Shown: in pieces, positions 51,004 to 59,478 of the stretch
Layout: each line of letters opens with the position of its first letter
Position numbering within the stretch: position 1 is the stretch's first letter
Assembly: GCA_002483085.1 (NCBI GenBank)
Contig: DLHF01000044.1
Coordinates: 1,806-65,805, forward strand
Reading direction: 5' to 3'
Length of the DNA stretch: 64,000 nt
From: Ignavibacteria bacterium UBA7675
GTDB taxonomy: Bacteria > Bacteroidota > Ignavibacteria > Kapaibacteriales > UB7675
The notes under the pieces: model-generated
Told to the model about the DNA's origin: nothing
The model's input: only the letters and a program-made list of their open reading frames with translations
The model's database searches: none
Translations under genes and position numbers: made by a program

Positions 51004-51782
51004 AGTTTTCGATTGTAACGCCCTCGCTTAATCAGGGAGAATTTATCGAGCGGACGCTCGACAGCGTGCGGATGCAGCAGGGCGATTTTGCAATAGAGCA
51101 CATTGTCGTTGATGCGTGCTCTACGGATGGAACACCCGACCTCGTGCAGCAATACGCCCGGGCACATACCAATGATAACTACAAACTCGTGCTGATTTGC
51201 GAGCCCGACGACGGGCAGTCCGACGCTATTAACAAGGGGCTGCACCGTGCATCGGGCGATGTGCTCGCATGGCTGAATGCCGACGATGAATACGAGCCAG
51301 ACGCACTCGAGCTCGTTGCTTCGGCGTACAGGAAGAACGCTTTCCTATGGTGCTTTGGTAATTGCCGGATTGTCGACATACAGGGCGCGGAAATACGGCA
51401 GTTTATTACGTGGTACAAAAGCGTACAGTCGCGCCGCTATTCCTATTCGCTGTTGCTTGCAAATGATTTTATTCCGCAGCCTTCCACGTTCTTTTCCCGC
51501 GCTGCTTTCGGGCAGATTGGCGAACTGCAACGCCAGTATCATCTGGCAATGGATTACGACTACTGGCTGCGACTTGGCCGCGAAAAACGACCTGTGTACA
51601 TCGATGCGTTCCTCGCGCGGTTTCGCTGGCACGATACGTCCAAAAGCGGGAGCAATTTCGAGCGTGCAGCTCGCGAAGCTCTTGGCATTGCACGGCAATT
51701 CTCTTCCCCGTTTTCGCCGCCGCTGCTGTGGCATGCTTTCCACTGTCGTGCCCTCGGCGCTGTGTATCGCGCATTGCAGTAG
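51000..51782 (+). CDS. Family 2 glycosyltransferase
   Basis: 260 residues, GT-A fold. KFSIVTPSLNQGEFIERTLDSV opens the domain, VVDACSTDGTPD and EPDDGQSDAINKGLHRASGDVLAWLNADDEY carry the donor and metal-binding Asp residues. The GQSDAINKG pattern is typical of GT2 enzymes that work with GT4 partners on O-antigen-like glycans. Start GTG 51000 overlaps the preceding TGA by four bases. The next GT4 gene starts 78 bases downstream. Confidence 0.92.
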   Translation: MKFSIVTPSLNQGEFIERTLDSVRMQQGDFAIEHIVVDACSTDGTPDLVQQYARAHTNDNYKLVLICEPDDGQSDAINKGLHRASGDVLAWLNADDEYEPDALELVASAYRKNAFLWCFGNCRIVDIQGAEIRQFITWYKSVQSRRYSYSLLLANDFIPQPSTFFSRAAFGQIGELQRQYHLAMDYDYWLRLGREKRPVYIDAFLARFRWHDTSKSGSNFERAAREALGIARQFSSPFSPPLLWHAFHCRALGAVYRALQ

Positions 51783-51860
51783 CAGGGCGAGCGCCGCGTA
51801 GCTGTGCCGGTTATGCAGGCTTTCACAGATTCTCTTGCTTCCGTATTGTTGTATTCCATC

Positions 51861-53039
51861 ATGATGTCCACAGCCCGCACACGCCCGCTTCTTGTGTTGT
51901 TTCACCCGCACTTTACTCTTGCAGGAGGAGCGGGAAATGTCGTGATAGAAAGCGCGCGTAGGCTACAGCCGGAATACGATGTTGTAGTGGTTTGCATACG
52001 CGTGGGTGGCGATGTCCAACGCCTTTTTCCCGATATACGATTTGAAGAACTCGGCGGCCCTCTTTCGAGCGAAGCAGCGTATTGGCTGATGCTGCCGTTT
52101 CTTCAGCGCCGTGTGCACCGTCTGCTCGCTGCCTTGAATCCCGATGTCCTCATTCCCCATGTGTTTCCGGCCAACTGGTGGGCGTTTATCTGGCGTCTGT
52201 TTCACCCGTCTACGCCGTGCGTGTGGTATTGCCACGAGCCAAGCGCGTTTGTTCACTCCCACGAAGTGCTGAGCGCCGTGCCGCGTGTAATGCGCTCAGT
52301 CTTGCGGCTTGTTCGCCCTGTGCTTCGGCGGCTTGATGTGTTTTTTGTCCAGCGGTGTTGCACCGCCATCGTTGTGAATTCGCAGTGGACAAAAGAGGAA
52401 GCCGAACGCATCTATCGGCGGAAAGTGGATGCCATTGCGTGGCCCGGTGCGGATGGTGATGAGTTTCGCCCATTGGATGAAAAAGAGCCGTACTTGCTTA
52501 TAGCCGGGCGGCTGTCGTACTACAAGCGCGTACACCTTGCTATCCAAGCACTGGCGCAATTACAGCACCGAAACTACCGTTTGTTGATTGCCGGTGATGG
52601 TGAGGAACGCACGGCATTAGAGCTGCTGGCTCGGCAAGCAAGCGTGCAAGATCGCGTGGAATTTCTCGGCGATGTTCCGCTGGACAAGCGTGCCAAGCTG
52701 TACGCTCGTGCTACGCTACTGCTCGCGCTCCGCGAATACGAATCCTTTGGTATGGTGCCGGTAGAAGCCATGCTGAGCGGTACGCCTGTGGTGGCGGTGC
52801 GCTCCGGCGGACTTCTCGAAACTGTTGTCGATGGCGTAAACGGCGTCTTTGTTCCTTCCGATGATCCTGCGGCAATTGCTCGTACTATCGATGGTGTTTT
52901 GAGCAACAAGCATTTGTACGATGCACTGTGCTGCCAGGCGCGTGCATCGGCTGAACGCTTTTCGTGGGAAGCTCATGTTGCAGTGGTGCGCGCCACCGTA
53001 GAAGCCGCGAGGCAACAATACATGCAGACCGACCCATAG
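51861..53039 (+). CDS. Family 4 (GT-B) glycosyltransferase
   Basis: 392 residues from ATG 51861 (MMSTARTRPLLVLFHPHFTLAGGAGNVVIE); a GTG 19 codons upstream is less likely. The mannosyltransferase-like middle (VWYCHEPSAFVH, IVVNSQWTKEEAERIYRRK) and the donor-binding end (LLIAGRLSYYKRVHLAIQAL, LREYESFGMVPVEAMLSGTPVVAVRSGGLLETVVDGVNG) are well conserved. These fit GT4 mannosyl- or hexosyltransferases. A gap of 381 bases with a full repeat copy separates it from the next gene. Confidence 0.92.
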   Translation: MMSTARTRPLLVLFHPHFTLAGGAGNVVIESARRLQPEYDVVVVCIRVGGDVQRLFPDIRFEELGGPLSSEAAYWLMLPFLQRRVHRLLAALNPDVLIPHVFPANWWAFIWRLFHPSTPCVWYCHEPSAFVHSHEVLSAVPRVMRSVLRLVRPVLRRLDVFFVQRCCTAIVVNSQWTKEEAERIYRRKVDAIAWPGADGDEFRPLDEKEPYLLIAGRLSYYKRVHLAIQALAQLQHRNYRLLIAGDGEERTALELLARQASVQDRVEFLGDVPLDKRAKLYARATLLLALREYESFGMVPVEAMLSGTPVVAVRSGGLLETVVDGVNGVFVPSDDPAAIARTIDGVLSNKHLYDALCCQARASAERFSWEAHVAVVRATVEAARQQYMQTDP

Positions 53040-53046
53040 AACGTCT

Positions 53047-53232
53047 TGCGCCTTCGTCTTCGCCCTCGTGCTTTGTCTCTGCACCGCGTGGCACGCCCGC
53101 CGCGTGGTGTGCTGCCTTTATCGCTGCTTCCCGGTTCCCACAACTTGGCGGCAAGCCTTTGGCCAACCGATAAGCGGCCTGTGCGACCGGTGACAGCGAC
53201 CGAACGCATGCCGCAGAGACGCCCGTGCCACA
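53047..53232 (+). repeat. Dispersed intergenic repeat, longest two-module copy (copy 12)
   Basis: About 186 bases: TGCGCCTTCGTC, GTGCTTTGTCTCTGCACCGCG, GTGGCACGCCCGCCGCGTGG, a 70-base middle, then exactly GTGCGACCGGTGACAGCGAC (53181-53200) and GACGCCCGTGCCACAG. GTGGCAC near the left end is complementary to GTGCCAC at the right end, so the RNA could close into a long stem-loop. The stretch 53040-53420 contains no supported gene besides this element. Confidence 0.85.
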
Positions 53233-53420
53233 GCTATTTCCTCTGTTGCTCCGCTCTTTACCTGTGCGAATACAGCATTTCAGCCTAATCGCCGTTGTTC
53301 TCTTACGGCTATTTCCCAGCTTGCTGGCGTTGTCTCTGTTGGTAAATTTTTCCATATTGCGTTCTGCCGGTGCAAAAAGCGCCTGTTTGCTCCTTTTCCC
53401 GCATTGCTGCCGCAGCAGGT

Positions 53421-54116
53421 ATGAAAACGCTGATTATTATCCCCGCCTTTAATGAAGAAGAAAGTATTGCCGGTGTGATACGCGCCGTACACAGTGCTTG
53501 CGGTTTTGCCGATGTCCTTGTGGTCGACGATGCTTCGCGCGATGCCACTCGGCAGGTAGCGCTTGCAGCGGGTGGCAATGTTGTGTCCCTGCCGATTAAT
53601 CTCGGTATTGGTGGTGCGGTGCAAACGGGGCTGAAATACGCTTGTGTGCATGGCTACGACATGGCGATACAGATTGATGGCGACGGGCAGCACAACCCAG
53701 CATATGTACCGGCACTGCTGGCTCCTATTCTCGCAGGCAAGGCCGACATGGTGATAGGATCGCGATTTATCGAGCGGCAGGGCTACCAGTCTACGTTTGC
53801 GCGGCGTGGGGGGATTGCAGTATTGCGGCTGCTGTTTCTGGTGCTGATCGGCAGGCGTATTTCCGACTGCACATCGGGATTCCGCGCGTACAACCGCCGG
53901 GCAATAGAATTTCTCAGAGAGCGTTATCCGGCTGATTTCCCAGAGCCAGAAAGCATTTTACTGCTGTCGCGTCATCAATTTCGCATTTGCGAAATACCGG
54001 TGACTATGCACGAACGCGCAGGTGGAATCTCTTCCATTGTCGGATGGTCGGCGCCCTATTACATTGCCAAAGTTGTGCTTGCCGTTATTATGGAATCTAT
54101 GAGGAAAAGAGCATGA
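53421..54116 (+). CDS. Dolichol-phosphate-mannose-synthase-like family 2 glycosyltransferase
   Basis: 231 residues of the DPM1/polyprenyl-phosphate sugar synthase type: KTLIIIPAFNEEESIAGVI, VVDDASRDATRQVA, LGIGGAVQTGLKYA and IQIDGDGQHNP (DGDGQ), then CTSGFRAYNR. It should load a sugar from a nucleotide onto polyprenyl phosphate at the inner membrane. No C-terminal membrane helices are present. Start ATG 53421; an open extension to 53370 is unsupported. It overlaps the DUF2304 gene by four bases (ATGA), a common pairing. Confidence 0.93.
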   Translation: MKTLIIIPAFNEEESIAGVIRAVHSACGFADVLVVDDASRDATRQVALAAGGNVVSLPINLGIGGAVQTGLKYACVHGYDMAIQIDGDGQHNPAYVPALLAPILAGKADMVIGSRFIERQGYQSTFARRGGIAVLRLLFLVLIGRRISDCTSGFRAYNRRAIEFLRERYPADFPEPESILLLSRHQFRICEIPVTMHERAGGISSIVGWSAPYYIAKVVLAVIMESMRKRA

Positions 54117-54520
54117 ACAGGATACAGCTTCTTTCCATACTTGTAACACTGGCGCTGATGGTCGTTACGTTCGAGCTGGTGCGCCGCCGCAGGATAGGCG
54201 AGCAGTATGCAGTGCTGTGGTTTGCTGCAGAGCTCGTGCTGATGTTTTTTGCGATTTTCGACAATGTGCTGATTGCCGTAGCGCACATAGCGGGAATATT
54301 TTACCCGCCTGCGGTACTTATTCCGGTGCTGATGTTTTTTGTGATTGCACTCAGCCTTCATTTTTCCGTTGTGGTTTCGCGCCTTACACGCGAGAATAAA
54401 AAGCTCGCGCAGGAGATAGGCTTTCTCAAAAGTAAAGTGGAAACCATGTATTCATCCATGAACCCAACTCTTTCCGGTACCCATGAGCAACCCCCGAACG
54501 AAGAGCTCGAAAAGCAATAA
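54113..54520 (+). CDS. DUF2304-domain small membrane protein
   Basis: 135 residues, with three membrane helices (IQLLSILVTLALMVVTFELV, YAVLWFAAELVLMFFAIF, ILIPVLMFFVIALSLHFSVVV) and a charged coiled-coil-like C terminus. The RRRRIGEQYAVLWF motif is typical of DUF2304. The family is regularly encoded next to DPM-like GT2 enzymes and may help anchor or gate them. It overlaps the preceding gene by four bases and the following gene by 38 bases, so translation is tightly coupled. Confidence 0.9.
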   Translation: MNRIQLLSILVTLALMVVTFELVRRRRIGEQYAVLWFAAELVLMFFAIFDNVLIAVAHIAGIFYPPAVLIPVLMFFVIALSLHFSVVVSRLTRENKKLAQEIGFLKSKVETMYSSMNPTLSGTHEQPPNEELEKQ

Positions 54521-56417
54521 ACAACAAGCGCCACAGCGCCATGCACTGCTGTGGTCGATAGCTATAGTGCTGATTGCGCTGGCCGGTATTATTTGGTATT
54601 CCAACACGCTGGATTCCCCATTCTTTTTCGACGACGACACCTCCATTGTGAGCAATGATGCGATAAAGGAAGATGGCGGTTTGGTGCAGGTGTGGGAGTC
54701 CGACCGTCGGCGTGTTGTTCCGTACATGACATTTGCTGCGAACTATGCAATTAACGGATTGCGGGAGCGCGGCTATCATGTTGTCAATATCGCTATTCAC
54801 ATTGCATCTGGCTGTGCGGTGTTCTGGCTTGTGTGGCTGCTGCTAGGCTCTCCAGCTATGAGGAATCATCCACTTGTGAACTGGACGGGGAAGGGCAAAA
54901 TAAACGCGCGATTCTGGTTTGCGCTCTTTGCCGGGCTGCTGTTTGTAAGCCATCCGGTACAGACACAGGCTGTTACGTACATTGTGCAGCGCATGGCATC
55001 GCTCGCAGCGCTGTTCTCGCTTCTGGCGATGGCTTCCTATGCCGTGTTTGCATCGCGTCGTGCTGCTGGGATTGTGGACGGAAAAAGCTGGCTGGCGTAT
55101 GCTGCTTCGTGGGTGGCAGTAGTCCTTGGTATGTTCACAAAAGAGAACACATTTATTGTGCCGCTGGCTATCCTGCTGATGGATTTCCTGCTGTATAGTA
55201 GAACAAAAGAGGAGCGTGTAAAAGCTCTTGTTTCCTTGTTGCCGATGCTGGCTACTCTTGCTATTATTCCTCTTATGCTTATTAGCAAATCTACTGATAG
55301 TGGAGTACATGGTTCGGTGGTGGCAGAAGTAGGCTCGAAGATACCCACACTGCATTATTTGTTCACGCAATTCAATGTAGTTGCTACGTACCTGCGGTTG
55401 TTGTTTGTGCCAGTAGGACAGAACCTCGATTATCAGTATCCCATTGCGACTTCTCTTTTTTCCGGCACAACACTGCCATCGCTTTTAGTGCTGCTCGCGC
55501 TTGGCGGTTATGGGCTGTGGTTGTGGAAACGCCATCCGCTGGCATCGTTTGGTATTTTGTTTTTCTTCTTGGCTTTGTCGGTAGAGTCGTCGGTGCTTTC
55601 GCTGCCCGATGTAATTTTTGAGCACAGGCTGTACTTGCCAATTCTCGGATTTCTTTTGGCGGCTGGCTCCGGGCTGTTTTTTCTTGGCTCTCTTGCCGCA
55701 AAGCGCGGCATAAGCACGGCAGTAGTTCCTTTGTCTATCATTGCAATTGTATGTGCAGCGGGCATAGCTACGTACCAGCGCAATGCCGTGTGGAGCACTG
55801 TAGAATCTCTGTGGGGCGATGTCATACAGAAGTCGCCCGATAAGTCGCGGGGCTATGTGAATATTGGCGATTACTACTTTAAGCGCCAGAGCCACAACAA
55901 GGCGTTGCCGTATTTTCGCAAGGCTGTGCAGCTCGATTCCAACTCTATTGCAGGCAATACTAATTTAGGCTGTGTCCTGTGGGCACAGGGGAATCTCGAC
56001 GAAGCCGAGCGCTATGTTCGCCGCGCCATGTATTTGCAGCCGAAGTCTCCGCAGCCGTATAGCATTTTGGGAAGTATCTATTTTAACAGGGGAAATCTCG
56101 ACAGTGCCGAAATACTGTTCCGCCAGTCGATCCGAGCGCGGCCTCGATTTGTAGACGCGCACGCCAATCTCGGGGCAGTGTATATGCAGCGTCGCCAGTT
56201 CGACAGTGCGGTGGTGGAATTCCGGCAGGCGTTGGAAATTATACCCGGTCATCCACAGGCCAATCACAATATCGCTATGAGTTATTTTAATATGGGGCGT
56301 TATGCCGAGTCGATGAAATATGCCAGCTATGCCCGCCAGCTCGGTGCACCAGTGCCACAGGCAATGGAAGATAAACTGCGTTCTATGGTGCAGGGAAATA
56401 CTCCCGTCTTTCGGTGA
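54483..56417 (+). CDS. TMTC-like GT-C membrane protein with TPR repeats
   Basis: 644 residues. Up to about residue 440 there are roughly ten membrane helices. The first periplasmic loop has an FFFDDDTSIV acidic motif like the catalytic DD/DE of GT-C glycosyltransferases. HPVQTQAVTYIVQRMASL and KENTFIVPLAILLMD resemble eukaryotic TMTC and bacterial O-mannosyltransferase-like proteins. From about 450 on there are five TPR units (GYVNIGDYYFKRQSHNKALPYFRKAVQLDS and following). It is the most likely enzyme to move a lipid-linked sugar onto a secreted protein (inference). A terminator follows. Confidence 0.85.
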   Translation: MSNPRTKSSKSNKQQAPQRHALLWSIAIVLIALAGIIWYSNTLDSPFFFDDDTSIVSNDAIKEDGGLVQVWESDRRRVVPYMTFAANYAINGLRERGYHVVNIAIHIASGCAVFWLVWLLLGSPAMRNHPLVNWTGKGKINARFWFALFAGLLFVSHPVQTQAVTYIVQRMASLAALFSLLAMASYAVFASRRAAGIVDGKSWLAYAASWVAVVLGMFTKENTFIVPLAILLMDFLLYSRTKEERVKALVSLLPMLATLAIIPLMLISKSTDSGVHGSVVAEVGSKIPTLHYLFTQFNVVATYLRLLFVPVGQNLDYQYPIATSLFSGTTLPSLLVLLALGGYGLWLWKRHPLASFGILFFFLALSVESSVLSLPDVIFEHRLYLPILGFLLAAGSGLFFLGSLAAKRGISTAVVPLSIIAIVCAAGIATYQRNAVWSTVESLWGDVIQKSPDKSRGYVNIGDYYFKRQSHNKALPYFRKAVQLDSNSIAGNTNLGCVLWAQGNLDEAERYVRRAMYLQPKSPQPYSILGSIYFNRGNLDSAEILFRQSIRARPRFVDAHANLGAVYMQRRQFDSAVVEFRQALEIIPGHPQANHNIAMSYFNMGRYAESMKYASYARQLGAPVPQAMEDKLRSMVQGNTPVFR

Positions 56418-56452
56418 TTTTCCACATGCCACTGTATATGTGGAAAAGTTTT
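56418..56452 (+). terminator. Rho-independent terminator after the glycosylation cluster
   Basis: TTTTCCACAT (56418-56427) pairs perfectly with ATGTGGAAAA (56438-56447) across ten bases and is followed by GTTTTG. It begins directly after the stop codon of the TMTC-like gene. Confidence 0.75.
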
Positions 56453-56461
56453 GCGTCTGTA

Positions 56462-56503
56462 GCAGCCGGTGTTACTCCCGGATAATGTTGGGGTAACGGC
56501 TGC
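56462..56503. promoter_or_regulatory. Second hairpin upstream of the XRE regulator gene
   Basis: GCAGCCGGTGTTAC (56462-56475) can pair with GTAACGGCTGC (56493-56503), with a three-base bulge. No T-run follows. It lies in the 358-base gap before the XRE gene and may be an operator or a leader structure. Apart from it and the terminator I see no other feature in 56418-56775. Confidence 0.4.
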
Positions 56504-56775
56504 ATTATATGCCAGCGCTATATTCGCTACATGCGCTGCGCAGTGCCAATACCCCGAATGGTTCAGCTTTCAGGCTCTTGTGTGTATGGCGAGATGGGAC
56601 ACGATAATCGTGTGATATGGTTTGGAAATAGTTGGAAGTACGAACCGCAAAGAGCGTAATTATAGCTACCGACGTGCTTTGTGTAACAGCGGTTCTTGTA
56701 TGCGGGGAAGCTCCCAAAAAGGTTGTGTGGCGCAGTGTGCAGAGTTGTATTCTTCGTCATTTGGTGTATGTGTGT

Positions 56776-57525
56776 ATGGCCGCCAAAGCTGCTAAAACGA
56801 CGTTTGGAGCGGAAGTGAGAAAACTCCGGATTCTCGCCGGAATGAGTCTGCGACACCTGGCGCGGCGTGTTGGCATCAGCCCGGTGTATTTATCCGATAT
56901 TGAGAATAATCGCAAACCCGCACCCTCCGCAGAAATTCTTCAGGCAGTAATGAGCGTTCTGCATGCCGACCACGACGAATTTATACGGCTGGCGATGAAG
57001 TCTGTGGAAGACTATGGCTGCGTAGCTCGCAAACCGCGAATGAGCGAACAGCTTTCTACCGATGAATATCTGCTTATCATGCGAAAAAAACAGATGCTCG
57101 AACCCGAAGAATTTAAGTCGTGGTTGGCTATGACTTCGGTGTCCAATCCTCGTGGTGAACGGAAAATCAGGCAGCATCTTCGCGGAGTTGTTGTGGCTCG
57201 CCTTCTGAAACCTACGCAGCCTGCGCTGGACTTCGAGGCAGCCGTGTCGGCTGGGTTGTCGGTGTGCAATAGTAGTATTCCTGTGAGCTCTGCTTCCGTT
57301 GGTCAGGCGCTTCGTGGCGACAGGCCAAACCTGCTGTTTATTAACCACTACGAAGGACAGAGCGAAAAGGAAGCGTTAGAAATTTATATCGATACATGCT
57401 ATAAAGAATGGCGCTCCATAAAGTCGGAGTTTGCGCGCGGACGTTATGTAGCCAGCCTCGAACAATGTACCTATATGCTGCGCCCCATTGCGCTGAGCTC
57501 GTCCGCTTTCACTGAACCCGACTGA
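56776..57525 (+). CDS. XRE-family helix-turn-helix protein
   Basis: 249 residues. The N-terminal HTH (about 10-70) reads FGAEVRKLRILAGMSLRHLARRVGISPVYLSDIENNRKPAPSAEIL, the form found in XRE/HipB-like repressors. The C-terminal 180 residues contain no recognised domain; the segment ASVGQALRGDRPNLLFINHYEGQSEKEALEIYIDTCYKEW recurs in nothing else here. Start ATG 56776; the frame reads open further upstream through non-conserved sequence. No adjacent toxin-like gene was found, so it is probably an ordinary regulator. Confidence 0.82.
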   Translation: MAAKAAKTTFGAEVRKLRILAGMSLRHLARRVGISPVYLSDIENNRKPAPSAEILQAVMSVLHADHDEFIRLAMKSVEDYGCVARKPRMSEQLSTDEYLLIMRKKQMLEPEEFKSWLAMTSVSNPRGERKIRQHLRGVVVARLLKPTQPALDFEAAVSAGLSVCNSSIPVSSASVGQALRGDRPNLLFINHYEGQSEKEALEIYIDTCYKEWRSIKSEFARGRYVASLEQCTYMLRPIALSSSAFTEPD

Positions 57526-57970
57526 TTGCACACTCCTTTTGTACTGTCGTTTGCCCTGTTATCGACCTGCCTGCTTGCTTGCTGTAGTTTCTTTTTACCA
57601 TGCCTGTAACGGGGGTCATCCCAAACCTTTGGTAAAATTCCGTAAGCCCTTCGTCGCAGCACAAATCTATCATGTAGTATTCCCGAAGCTCTTCTATCAG
57701 CCGTTGTACTAATTCCCCACCTATGCCTTTGTGCTGGTATGCAGGCAATACTTCTAAAAGTGGAATGTAGGCCGAGAGAATTCCGTCGCCAACTGCGTAG
57801 ATAAAGCCAATCACATTCCCTGTTTCTGTATCAATGGCTACTACCCGATGCAGAGCATTGTGCAGAAGTGCGAGCAGGGTGCTGGGCGATGGTGGGCTGG
57901 GCCAGCCTACAAAAAATCCGTGTACATGTTCCGGCAAAAGTGCGTCGGTAGAAGTGCGGTACTCGATCAT
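57509..57970 (-). CDS. GNAT-family N-acetyltransferase
   Basis: 153 residues from ATG 57970. The acetyl-CoA binding motif V-L-P-A-Y-Q-H-K-G-I-G-G-E-L-V is at about 76-90, preceded by AIDTETGNVIGFIYAVGDGILSAYIPLLEV and followed by YMIDLCCDEGLTEFYQRFGM. It should acetylate an amine on a small molecule or protein. It overlaps the convergent XRE gene by 17 bases. Substrate unknown. Confidence 0.88.
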   Translation of the reverse strand: MIEYRTSTDALLPEHVHGFFVGWPSPPSPSTLLALLHNALHRVVAIDTETGNVIGFIYAVGDGILSAYIPLLEVLPAYQHKGIGGELVQRLIEELREYYMIDLCCDEGLTEFYQRFGMTPVTGMVKRNYSKQAGRSITGQTTVQKECAISRVQ

Positions 57971-58160
57971 GTGCGCGCTGTAAAGTATTGAATGTTGTAC
58001 TGTAATACTTTTATTAAAAAGCAAATGTACGCACCGTATTGTTGTACACAAAACTCTGCCGCTACAGTGAGAAACGAGTTTTATGCTTATGGCGCAATGC
58101 TGCAAATTATGAAACGATTACATGTTGCAATAGAGCAAATCGCAAGTGTAGTCCATAAGC

Positions 58161-58185
58161 GAACACCTGTAATGAACAGGTGTTC
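58161..58185. promoter_or_regulatory. Perfect 10-bp inverted repeat
   Basis: GAACACCTGT and ACAGGTGTTC flank a five-base AATGA spacer with no mismatch. No T-run on either side, so it is more like an operator or RNA hairpin than a terminator. No other copy was noticed in the window. Confidence 0.45.
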
Positions 58186-58752
58186 AGTCAAAAGGAATAA
58201 TTGCCCGTCGACGCTTGATGTGGCTGATTTGCGGTGGAGTCGAGTAGTTTTTCTTCACCCATTTTTCCCCCCGGATAGACGCGAAAAAATATCGAACGGC
58301 GATTGCCGGGAAATTTTGCTGTTCTGGTTGCTGGTGGCAAAGTAGTACGGTGTATTGTGGTTATTCCGGGTTCACAACAGTGTGTTTGCCTGTTCGCTTT
58401 CAGGGGGACACTTGTTTCATGAAAATCAATTCAGTATCTGTATCGGCAGTGGAAAGACGGCGTTGGATACTGTTATGCAGACGCAATACACCGCACAAGC
58501 AGGCAGGGGAGCAGGATGTTTCGTCCGTGTATTATCGCGGTGTTCCGAGTGTTGCGATTTCATCACATTGATGTGCGGCGTGGAAATCTGCTCTTCTGGC
58601 GTTGGTTGCAAGCAAGGTAGAGAATTTATGCGCTCTTTCCTGCAATCAATGAATCTCTGCATATACCGCTGCGATCCGGGCAACGCCAGGGGCTGTGGCC
58701 TACCACCCAATGACGCCGTTATGCTGGTAAAAAAATATCTACAAAAAAATAT

Positions 58753-58782
58753 TTGCGTGTTATAACAAGTAAATTGTATATT
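58753..58782 (+). promoter_or_regulatory. Probable promoter of yceI
   Basis: TTGCGT (58753-58758) and TATATT (58777-58782) with an 18-base AT-rich spacer resemble -35 and -10 boxes. They lie 43 bases upstream of the yceI start codon. A Bacteroidota-type reading (TTTG ... TATATTGC, 21-base spacer) is also possible. Confidence 0.45.
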
Positions 58783-58825
58783 GCATGAAAATTAAGTGTT
58801 CAAACACACAACTTCGGAGGCAACA

Positions 58826-59350
58826 ATGGCAACTTGGAAGATCGATCCCGCGCACTCAGAAATCAAATTCAAGGCACGGCACCTTGTTGTATCGACAGTA
58901 ACGGGATATTTCACAGCATTTAGCGGAACTGTAGAGAGCCAGAACGATGATTTTACTGATGCCGTGATCTCATTCGAGGCCGATGTAGACAGCCTTACGA
59001 CCAACAATGAGCAGCGCGATGGGCATTTGAAATCCGCCGATTTTTTCGACGTGGAAAACCATCCCAAACTCACGTTTCGCTCTACAGCAATTCGCAAGAA
59101 GTCGGGCAGCGACTATGTGGTGGAGGGCGATATTACCATTCGCGGCACGACAAAGCACATTGTATTAGACACAGAATATAACGGCACGGTAAAGGGCATG
59201 GGTGGAAACGACGTTGCGGGATTTGAGATGAAGGGCAAACTCAACCGTATGGAGTTCGGGCTCCAGTGGAATGCGATTACCGAGGCGGGCGGCATTGTAG
59301 TAGGCGATGAAATTAAAATTGAAATAGCAGTAGAGCTTGTAAAGCAGTAA
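58826..59350 (+). CDS. YceI family isoprenoid/lipid-binding protein
   Basis: 174 residues with the family start MATWKIDPAHSEIKFKARHLVVSTVTGYFTAFSGTV. The middle is typical of the lipocalin-like YceI barrel (DSLTTNNEQRDGHLKSADFFDVENHPKLTFRST, then GDITIRGTTKHIVL and MEFGLQWN). YceI proteins bind polyisoprenoids or fatty acid derivatives. No signal peptide is present, so this member should be cytoplasmic. GGAGG lies six bases before ATG 58826. A terminator follows at 59410, and the gene has its own likely promoter. Confidence 0.94.
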   Translation: MATWKIDPAHSEIKFKARHLVVSTVTGYFTAFSGTVESQNDDFTDAVISFEADVDSLTTNNEQRDGHLKSADFFDVENHPKLTFRSTAIRKKSGSDYVVEGDITIRGTTKHIVLDTEYNGTVKGMGGNDVAGFEMKGKLNRMEFGLQWNAITEAGGIVVGDEIKIEIAVELVKQ

Positions 59351-59409
59351 CAGAATATAGGCAGGACTGACAGACAGCGTATAGATGTGATAGAAACCGC
59401 ATAGGACAG

Positions 59410-59446
59410 AAGAGGGCTCCGTTGTGCAGAACAGCGGAGCCCTCTT
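59410..59446. terminator. Bidirectional terminator between yceI and rluD
   Basis: AAGAGGGCTCCGTTG (59410-59424) pairs 14 of 15 with 59432-59446. It lies between convergent genes. T-tracts on both sides are short. Confidence 0.8.
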
Positions 59447-59478
59447 ATATATTGGCCAAAAATGTCTGTTTATAAACA

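Larger units (their letters stand above)
57971..58825. other. Long intergenic stretch between the acetyltransferase gene and yceI
   Basis: About 855 bases without a supported gene. Open frames of 73-136 codons exist on the plus strand (from 57992, 58350 and 58355). They are Cys-rich, lack ribosome-binding sites and show no recognisable motif. The region holds a perfect palindrome (58161-58185) and the probable yceI promoter (58753-58782). A small RNA or a short secreted peptide cannot be ruled out. Confidence 0.4.

Noticed and set aside
56776..57970. XRE gene plus acetyltransferase as a toxin-antitoxin pair
   Set aside because: The genes converge rather than forming an operon, and the XRE protein is much longer than usual antitoxins.
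57992..58765. Three small Cys-rich open frames
   Set aside because: No ribosome-binding site, no hydrophobic leader and no recognisable motif; kept only as a note in the intergenic entry.
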